Shown: positions 58,396 to 64,000 of the stretch, piece after piece
Layout: the number at the start of each line of letters is the position of its first letter
How positions within the stretch are numbered: the first letter of the stretch is position 1
Assembly (NCBI RefSeq): GCF_000426505.1
Contig: NZ_AUFM01000015.1
Coordinates: forward strand, 186,001 to 250,000
Reading direction: 5' to 3'
Length of the DNA stretch: 64,000 nt
Source: Nisaea denitrificans DSM 18348
Lineage (GTDB): Bacteria > Pseudomonadota > Alphaproteobacteria > Thalassobaculales > Thalassobaculaceae
Program-made: the position numbers and the translations under genes
The notes under the pieces: model-generated
The model's database searches: none
Told to the model about the DNA's origin: nothing
The model's input: the letters and a program-made list of their open reading frames with translations, nothing else

Positions 58396-58551
58396 CTCCC
58401 GGATACTCCTCATTCATTTCGCCAAAATGTTCGGCCGAGTGAGCTTGCGCGGCCCCGCCGGCTCGGCCATGCTCTTCATCAAGTCACCCGGCGGCCGCAT
58501 CATCCATACAGCACGCCACTCTGATCATACCGCCGGAACAGGGAACTGCCG

Positions 58552-59910
58552 ATGCCCGAGATTGCGCATAAAGGCTACGCGCCGACCATCTGGGAAAGCC
58601 TGGCCGATGCGCCACACCCCTCCATCAGTTTCCAGAGCTCCTTCTGGCATTCCGTCGCTCCCGCCGGTCCGGTCTGCACCCGCCTTGAAGGTGAGGCGCG
58701 GACGGAGACAGCCATTGTCGGCGGCGGTTTTCTCGGTCTTTCGACAGCACTGCATCTGGCCGAGGCCGGGCACAACGTCACTCTGCTGGAAGCGGACGAG
58801 GCCGGGTTCGGCGCTTCGGGACGCAATACCGGTTTCGTCGTACCCAACCTCCTCACCGGTCTCGACCCGCGCTATGCAAAAGAGAAATTCGGGCCGGAGA
58901 AAGGCGATTTGCTGGTTCGCATGCTCGGTGAAGGCGGCGACTTGGTATTTGATCTGATCAAGCGTCACGAAATTGATTGCTGGGGCAAACAAACCGGCTG
59001 GATGCAGCCGATCCATACGGGGAAGAAAACAGCCTGGCTGGAAGACCGGGTGAAACAATGGCAAGACCTTGGACGGCCGGTGAAGCTGCTCTCCCGCGAC
59101 GAGGCGGTGGCCGAGACCGGCTCGGAAGCCTATCACGGCGCGTTCCTCGACCCGACCGGCGGTCACATCAACCCACTCGCCTTTGTGCGCGGGCTTGCCC
59201 ATGCCGCGGTGAAGGCAGGGGTCACGCTGCATATCGACAGCCGGGCCAATGAGATCGGAAAAAAGGGCAGCGAATGGCACCTGAAGACCGATCACGGCAC
59301 ACTGATCGCCGACCGGGTGTTGCTGACCACCAACAGCACCGGCGGCGGGCTCGCGCCGAAAGCAGAAGGCACCCAGTTCCCGATCACCCTGTTCCAGGTG
59401 GCGACCCAGCAGCTCGATCCGGAGCTGCGCGAAAGCGTACTGCCGAACGACCGCTGCTCGGCCGACACCCGCAAGGACCTGATCGCCTATCGCTGGACCA
59501 ACGACAACCGGATCGTCACCGGCGGCCTGCTGGCAAATCCACTCGGCTCATTGGAACGCGGGCGCACGCACCATCTCGGCCGTCTCCAGGAACTTTTGCC
59601 GCAACTGCCGAAGCTGGAGCCAGAATTCGCCTGGCAGGGCCGCCTTGCCGCCGCACGGGATTACATGCCCCGGCTCATGCGCCTCGGCGACGGTGCGTTC
59701 TCCGCCATCGCCTGCAACGGACGCGGTATCGCCATGACCACCGCCCTCGGCCGCAAGCTGGCCTACTGGCTCTCCGGCGGCGCCAACGAGGACCTGCCGC
59801 TGCCGATCACCGCGCCGGACCCTGTGATGTTCCCGAAGCTGGCCCCACTCGCCTTCTCTGTATGGCTGCCGCTGAGCCGGCATCAGGATGCGAAGGATAT
59901 TAGGGAGTAA
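58552..59910 (+). CDS. FAD-dependent oxidoreductase (DAO/glycine oxidase family)
   Basis: A 452-residue flavoenzyme of the D-amino-acid oxidase-like family, close in outline to gamma-glutamylputrescine oxidases and sarcosine/glycine oxidases. The FAD motif TAIVGGGFLGLSTALHLAEAG begins near residue 52 and is followed by LLEADEAGFGASGRNTGF. The C-terminal FAD-contacting segment reads NGRGIAMTTALGRKLA. N-terminal residues PHPSISFQSSFW resemble the PuuB-type leader. No pathway genes lie next to it, so the substrate amine is not known. Confidence 0.87.
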   Translation: MPEIAHKGYAPTIWESLADAPHPSISFQSSFWHSVAPAGPVCTRLEGEARTETAIVGGGFLGLSTALHLAEAGHNVTLLEADEAGFGASGRNTGFVVPNLLTGLDPRYAKEKFGPEKGDLLVRMLGEGGDLVFDLIKRHEIDCWGKQTGWMQPIHTGKKTAWLEDRVKQWQDLGRPVKLLSRDEAVAETGSEAYHGAFLDPTGGHINPLAFVRGLAHAAVKAGVTLHIDSRANEIGKKGSEWHLKTDHGTLIADRVLLTTNSTGGGLAPKAEGTQFPITLFQVATQQLDPELRESVLPNDRCSADTRKDLIAYRWTNDNRIVTGGLLANPLGSLERGRTHHLGRLQELLPQLPKLEPEFAWQGRLAAARDYMPRLMRLGDGAFSAIACNGRGIAMTTALGRKLAYWLSGGANEDLPLPITAPDPVMFPKLAPLAFSVWLPLSRHQDAKDIRE

Positions 59911-59920
59911 TCTCTCACGT

Positions 59921-60005
59921 CGTCATCCCGGCCGGAGAGCCGGGACCTAGGCGATCATAGGGCGTGCCCGCCTTCCCCTGGGTCCCGTCTTTCGACGGGA
60001 TGACG
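59921..60005. repeat. Palindromic intergenic repeat (nested inverted repeats)
   Basis: An 85-base unit has outer arms CGTCATCCCG (59921-59930) and CGGGATGACG (59996-60005), and inner arms built on CGGGACC (59941-59947) and GGTCCCG (59981-59987). CGTCATCCCG-type elements are dispersed in many alphaproteobacterial genomes. Only one full copy is visible in this window. Confidence 0.65.
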
Positions 60006-60029
60006 GTCTGGGGAATGAACACACAAACA

Positions 60030-60057
60030 AAAACCGCGGCTCGAAGGCCGCGGTTTT
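60030..60057. terminator. Bidirectional intrinsic terminator between the FAD oxidoreductase and lpd
   Basis: A perfect 11-bp stem (AAAACCGCGGC / GCCGCGGTTTT) with a 6-base loop has A-runs and T-runs on both sides. It therefore terminates both converging transcripts: the plus-strand oxidoreductase gene and the minus-strand sucA-sucB-lpd operon. Confidence 0.85.
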
Positions 60058-60079
60058 CTGTTCGATCTCAAAAGCCCGA

Positions 60080-61486
60080 TTAGATGTGAATCGCGCCGGT
60101 GCTGGCTGCGAGGCCCGCTTCCTTGACCGCTTCGGAAAGGGTCGGGTGGCCGTGGCAGATCCGTCCGATATCCTCGGACGAGCCGCCGAACGCCATGACG
60201 GCCGCGACTTCGTGGATCAGGTTGCCAGCTTCCGGGCCCATGATATGGGCACCGAGCACCGCGTCCGTTTTCTTGTCGGCGAGGATCTTCACGAAGCCCT
60301 CTGTCATGCCGACGGACTTGGCGCGAGCGTTGGCGCTGAACGGGAAGGAGCCCGTCTTGTACTCGACGCCCGCTTCCTTCAGCTGCTCTTCGGTCTTGCC
60401 GATGCTCGCCACTTCCGGCCAGGTGTAGACGATGCCAGGAACGAGATTGTAATCCACATGGCCGGACTGGCCCGCCATGGTCTCGACCGCGGCGACGCCG
60501 TCTTCCTCGGCCTTGTGGGCCAGCATCGGGCCAAGGATCACGTCGCCGATGGCGAAGATGCCTGGAACATTGGTTTCGAAATCGGCATCGACCGGGATGA
60601 AACCGCGCTTGTCCATCTCAACGCCGACCTTGTCGAGCCCGAGACCTTCGGTGAAGGGACGACGGCCGATGGCGACCAGAACCACGTCAGCCTCGATGTT
60701 TTCCGAATCGCCGCCCTTGGCCGGCTCGGCCGTCAGGGTGACGCCGGATTTGGTCTTCTTCGCCGCAGTCACCTTTGTGCCGAGCTTGAAGGCCATGCCT
60801 TGTTTCTGCAGCACGCGCTGGAACTTCTTGGCAACCTCGCCATCCATGCCCGGGACGATCCGGTCGAGGAACTCGACGACCGTGACCTTGGAGCCGAGAC
60901 GAGCCCAGACCGACGCCATTTCAAGCCCGATCACGCCGCCGCCGATGACCACGAGATGATCCGGCACCTTGGCGATGTCGAGCGCGCCGGTGGAGGTGAC
61001 GATCTTCTTCTCGTCAATTTCCAGACCCGGTAGCGGGGTCGGCTCGGAGCCGGTGGCGATCAGGACGCGCTCGGTCTTGAGCACTTCCTTCTTGCCCTTC
61101 TCGCCTGTGACCTCAACTTCGGTGGCGGATTTCACCACGGCGGAGCCGGTCTTCCAGTCGATCTTGTTCTTCTTGAACAGGAAGGCGACGCCGCCAGTGA
61201 GCTGTTCGACGACGCTGGCCTTGTTGGCCATCATCTGCTTCAGGTTCAGCTTCACGGAGCCGACATCGATGCCGATGTCTTTCAGGTGATCCTGGGTCTC
61301 GGCATATTTCTCCGACGAGGAAAGCAGCGCCTTGGAGGGAATGCAGCCGACATTGAGGCAGGTGCCTCCGAGGGTCGCACGCTTTTCGACGCACGCCACT
61401 TTCATGCCCAGTTGCGCAGCGCGGATGGCGGCCACATAACCGCCCGGGCCCGCACCGATGACGACGAGATCGTAGCTGTCAGCCAT
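60080..61486 (-). CDS. lpd: Dihydrolipoyl dehydrogenase (E3)
   Basis: This enzyme reoxidises dihydrolipoamide in 2-oxoacid dehydrogenase complexes, passing electrons to NAD. It has 468 residues. GxGxxG lies at 11-16 in VIGAGPGGYVAA, and the redox disulfide is Cys43/Cys48 in GGTCLNVGCIPSKALL. The second Rossmann motif is VVIGGGVIGLEMA. The active-site His-Glu pair is in the late GHPTLSEAV segment. It follows sucB after 69 bases and belongs to the 2-oxoglutarate dehydrogenase operon. Confidence 0.97.
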   Translation of the reverse strand: MADSYDLVVIGAGPGGYVAAIRAAQLGMKVACVEKRATLGGTCLNVGCIPSKALLSSSEKYAETQDHLKDIGIDVGSVKLNLKQMMANKASVVEQLTGGVAFLFKKNKIDWKTGSAVVKSATEVEVTGEKGKKEVLKTERVLIATGSEPTPLPGLEIDEKKIVTSTGALDIAKVPDHLVVIGGGVIGLEMASVWARLGSKVTVVEFLDRIVPGMDGEVAKKFQRVLQKQGMAFKLGTKVTAAKKTKSGVTLTAEPAKGGDSENIEADVVLVAIGRRPFTEGLGLDKVGVEMDKRGFIPVDADFETNVPGIFAIGDVILGPMLAHKAEEDGVAAVETMAGQSGHVDYNLVPGIVYTWPEVASIGKTEEQLKEAGVEYKTGSFPFSANARAKSVGMTEGFVKILADKKTDAVLGAHIMGPEAGNLIHEVAAVMAFGGSSEDIGRICHGHPTLSEAVKEAGLAASTGAIHI

Positions 61487-61555
61487 GATAAATCGCTCTC
61501 TTGTCCAGCTCGTTCTTGAAAGGCCGCGCGCGGGACAAGCCCGCGCGCGATGAAA

Positions 61556-62842
61556 TTACATGTCGATCAGCAGGCGGCGCGGATCTTCCAGCGCATCCTT
61601 GACGCGGACCAGGAAGGTAACCGCCTCGCGGCCGTCGATGATGCGGTGATCGTAGCTCATCGCCAGATACATCATCGGCCGGACCTCGACCTTGCCGTTC
61701 ACGACCATCGGACGGTCCTGGATCTTGTGCATGCCGAGAATACCGGACTGCGGAGGATTCAGGATCGGGGTCGACATCAGCGAGCCATACACACCGCCAT
61801 TGGTGATGGTGAAGGTACCGCCCGTCATGTCCTTCATGGTGAGTTTGCCGTCCCGCGCCTTGCGGCCGAGATCGCCGATACCCTTTTCCACGCCGGCGAA
61901 GCTGAGATCGTCCGCATCGCGCAGAACCGGCACGACCAGGCCCTGCGGCGTGCCGACCGCGACACCGATATCGTAGTAGTTCTTGTAGATCAGCTCGTCG
62001 CCGTAGATCTCGGCATTGACTGCCGGGAGTTCCTTGAGAGCGGCGATGCAGGCCTTCACGAAGAAGGACATGAAGCCGAGCTTCACGCCGTGCTTCTTCT
62101 CGAAAGCATCCTTGTATTCAGAGCGCAGCCCCATGACCGCGCCCATATCCACCTCGTTGAAGGTGGTCAGCATGGCGGCGGTGTTCTGGGCCTCTTTCAG
62201 GCGCCGGGCGATGGACTGACGCAGGCGCGTCATCTTCACCCGCTCTTCGCGCGGGTCATCCGCACGCGGCGGCAACGGACCTGCGGCGGCCGGTGCGGCG
62301 CCAGCGGGAGCGGACGCGGAGGCCTTGGCGGTACCGGCTTCGATCGCGGCCAGCACGTCGCCCTTCACCAGACGGCCGTCCTTGCCGGTCGGCTTGATCT
62401 TGGCGGGATCCAGGTTGTTGTCCTCGACCAGCTTGCGCACGGCCGGGGACAGGGTCTTGACCTCGTGGGTCCCGGCAGCGGCGGGCGCGGCGGCAGCTGC
62501 CGGAGCGGGCTTCGGCGCTTCTGCCTTCGCGGCAGGCGCCAGAGCAGCTTCAGCCTTCGCTTCCGCGGGCTTGGCTGCCGGTTCCGCCTTCTTCGCGGGA
62601 GCGGCGCCTTCGGCGATCACACCGAGCAGCGCATCGACACCAACGGTCGCGTCCACGTCAGCGACAATTTCCTGCAGGGTTCCCGCAGCGGGGGAATTGA
62701 CCTCAAGGGTCACTTTATCGGTTTCCAGCTCAACCAGGGGCTCGTCAAGACCGACAGCATCTCCGACGGCCTTCATCCAGCGCGCCACAGTTGCCTCGGA
62801 CACCGATTCCCCAAGAACCGGGACCTTGATTTCCGTCGCCAT
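61556..62842 (-). CDS. sucB: Dihydrolipoyllysine-residue succinyltransferase (E2 of 2-oxoglutarate dehydrogenase)
   Basis: The E2 core of the 2-oxoglutarate dehydrogenase complex in the TCA cycle. It has 428 residues. The N-terminal lipoyl domain carries Lys43 in [12 protein letters not shown] long Ala/Pro/Lys linker follows, then the peripheral-subunit-binding domain ([16 protein letters not shown]) and the catalytic domain with the HxxxDG motif in [13 protein letters not shown]. The ATG at 62842 (MATEIK) has GGACGG upstream. It lies between sucA and lpd. Confidence 0.97.
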   Translation of the reverse strand: MATEIKVPVLGESVSEATVARWMKAVGDAVGLDEPLVELETDKVTLEVNSPAAGTLQEIVADVDATVGVDALLGVIAEGAAPAKKAEPAAKPAEAKAEAALAPAAKAEAPKPAPAAAAAPAAAGTHEVKTLSPAVRKLVEDNNLDPAKIKPTGKDGRLVKGDVLAAIEAGTAKASASAPAGAAPAAAGPLPPRADDPREERVKMTRLRQSIARRLKEAQNTAAMLTTFNEVDMGAVMGLRSEYKDAFEKKHGVKLGFMSFFVKACIAALKELPAVNAEIYGDELIYKNYYDIGVAVGTPQGLVVPVLRDADDLSFAGVEKGIGDLGRKARDGKLTMKDMTGGTFTITNGGVYGSLMSTPILNPPQSGILGMHKIQDRPMVVNGKVEVRPMMYLAMSYDHRIIDGREAVTFLVRVKDALEDPRRLLIDM

Positions 62843-62932
62843 TTTTCCGTCCATTCTCTCTTTATTGCGCCATAACCGGCGCGTCATATGAGTTGCCGCC
62901 GGGGATGGGCCGGCGGCTGATATTTGTTTGGA

Positions 62933-64000
62933 TTACTCGGCCGCGTACCTGCTGCCCTTACTCATCTCCTCGCCAACGGCGAGAGCCTCCTGAACCAAGG
63001 CTTCCTGCTCGCGGACATGCCGGCCATGGTTGCCTGTTGCCGGCGACGCCGCTTCGGCCCGGCCCGCATAAAGCGGGCGCTTGCAGACACCATCAAGTTC
63101 GACCAGCACACTTTCGATGCGGCGGTCGACAAAGGACCAGGCACCCATGTTCCAGGGCTCTTCCTGGCACCAGACCACCTCGGCCTGCGGGAATCGCGCC
63201 AGCTCTTCCATCAGCGCCTTGCGCGGGAACGGATAGAGCTGTTCCAGACGCAGGAAGAAGACATCGGTCTGACCGCGCCGGGCCCGCTCCTCGTACAGAT
63301 CGTAATAGACCTTGCCCGAGCAGATCACGACCCGCTTCACGTCCTTGTCCTTGCACAGCACCTCGTTGTCATACATGACCCGGTGGAAACTGGTTCCCTC
63401 GGCCATGTCGTCCAGAGTCGAAACGCAGAGCTTGTGGCGCAGCAGGGATTTCGGCGACATCACGATCAGCGGCTTGCGGAAATCGCGGCGCTGCTGTCGG
63501 CGCAATGCGTGGAAATAGTTCGCCGGCGTGGTGCAGTACACAACCTGCATGTTGTCCTCGCCGCAGAGCTGCAGATAGCGCTCGAGGCGGGCGGAGGAAT
63601 GCTCCGGCCCCTGGCCTTCATAGCCATGCGGCAGCAGCATCACGAGACCGGACATACGCAGCCACTTATGCTCACCGGAACTGATGAACTGGTCGACCAC
63701 GACCTGGGCGCCGTTGGCAAAATCGCCGAACTGGGCTTCCCAGAGGGTGAGAATATTCGGTTCCGCCTGACTGAAGCCATACTCGAAGCCGAGCACCGAG
63801 GCTTCTGACAGCGGGCTGTCGATCACTTCGTAATGCAGCGGGTCCGTGCCCAGACTGTTGAGCGGAATGTGCCGCTCTTCGGTGTTCTGGTCGATCCAGA
63901 CCGAATGCCGCTGGGAGAAGGTGCCGCGGCCGGAATCCTGGCCGCTGAGCCGGACCCCGTCGCCCTGCACGAGCAGCGTTCCGAAAGCCAGACTTTCGGC
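62933..64000 (-). CDS. sucA: 2-oxoglutarate dehydrogenase E1 (partial, C-terminal part)
   Basis: The thiamine-dependent E1 component of the 2-oxoglutarate dehydrogenase complex. Only the last 355 residues are in the window, and the reading frame runs off the right edge. The signature SGQDSGRGTFSQRH is close to the edge. It is followed by EYGFSQAEPNILTLWEAQFGDFANGAQ in pieces and by the C-terminal EEPWNMGAWSFVDRRIE. The gene continues beyond the window. sucB follows after 90 bases. Confidence 0.97.
   Translation of the reverse strand, partial: AESLAFGTLLVQGDGVRLSGQDSGRGTFSQRHSVWIDQNTEERHIPLNSLGTDPLHYEVIDSPLSEASVLGFEYGFSQAEPNILTLWEAQFGDFANGAQVVVDQFISSGEHKWLRMSGLVMLLPHGYEGQGPEHSSARLERYLQLCGEDNMQVVYCTTPANYFHALRRQQRRDFRKPLIVMSPKSLLRHKLCVSTLDDMAEGTSFHRVMYDNEVLCKDKDVKRVVICSGKVYYDLYEERARRGQTDVFFLRLEQLYPFPRKALMEELARFPQAEVVWCQEEPWNMGAWSFVDRRIESVLVELDGVCKRPLYAGRAEAASPATGNHGRHVREQEALVQEALAVGEEMSKGSRYAAE

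Overview
The window is 64 kb of GC-rich, densely coded chromosome from an alphaproteobacterium, most likely a free-living (probably marine) member of Rhodospirillales sensu lato, of the Nisaea/Thalassobaculum/Oceanibaculum kind. This placement is inferred from several things: the pha locus with its divergent phaR, the atpHAGDC operon lacking F0 genes, the block rplU-rpmA-obgE-proBA-nadD-rsfS-rlmH-gpmI-envC-ctpA-deacetylase-rppH, a TAXI-type TRAP transporter, and hydantoinase-type catabolic genes. I see no prophage, insertion sequence, integrase island or CRISPR array.

Layout. 1-6 kb: polyhydroxyalkanoate (PHA) locus. A small PhaE-like coiled-coil gene, phaC, an FMN 2-hydroxyacid oxidase, phaA, phaB and a carboxymuconolactone-decarboxylase-like gene lie on the minus strand, with the repressor gene phaR divergent. 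6-20 kb: mixed genes. These are DUF2333, a TVP38 membrane protein, a soluble PAS histidine kinase, an oxaloacetate decarboxylase, a nitroreductase, a flavodoxin-like protein, a trimethylamine-dehydrogenase-family flavoenzyme, DUF599, serA, a stand-alone PAS protein, a VOC protein and a cyclopropane fatty acid synthase. 20-26 kb: a catabolic cluster on the minus strand (class V aminotransferase, arylmalonate-decarboxylase-like enzyme, hydantoinase A and B). 26-33 kb: an orphan protein, a TPR-sulfotransferase, the TAXI-TRAP transporter and an SDR. 33.3 kb: tRNA-Ser(CGA). 34-46.5 kb: a housekeeping block on the plus strand for ribosome, proline, NAD, glycolysis and envelope functions. 46.6-57.9 kb: an unknown conserved-looking protein, the F1 ATP synthase operon, priA, a transaldolase, DUF484 and xerC. 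58-64 kb: a small secreted protein, an FAD oxidoreductase, and the 2-oxoglutarate dehydrogenase genes (sucA partial, sucB, lpd).

How the genes fit together. The pha genes make and polymerise 3-hydroxybutyryl-CoA under PhaR control. The catabolic cluster and TRAP transporter probably handle an imported small carboxylate or a cyclic amide. sucA-sucB-lpd, serA and the oxaloacetate decarboxylase feed central carbon metabolism, and the F1 operon supplies the catalytic head of ATP synthase.

The points most worth a second look are: rsfS, which has a strong Shine-Dalgarno but only an ATA codon at the expected start; a 236-bp out-of-frame overlap between the PhaE-like gene and phaC in which both frames look constrained; phaC translationally coupled to a 2-hydroxyacid oxidase; an arylmalonate-decarboxylase-like enzyme with a single catalytic cysteine in a hydantoinase cluster; and a TMADH-family enzyme missing one Fe-S cysteine.
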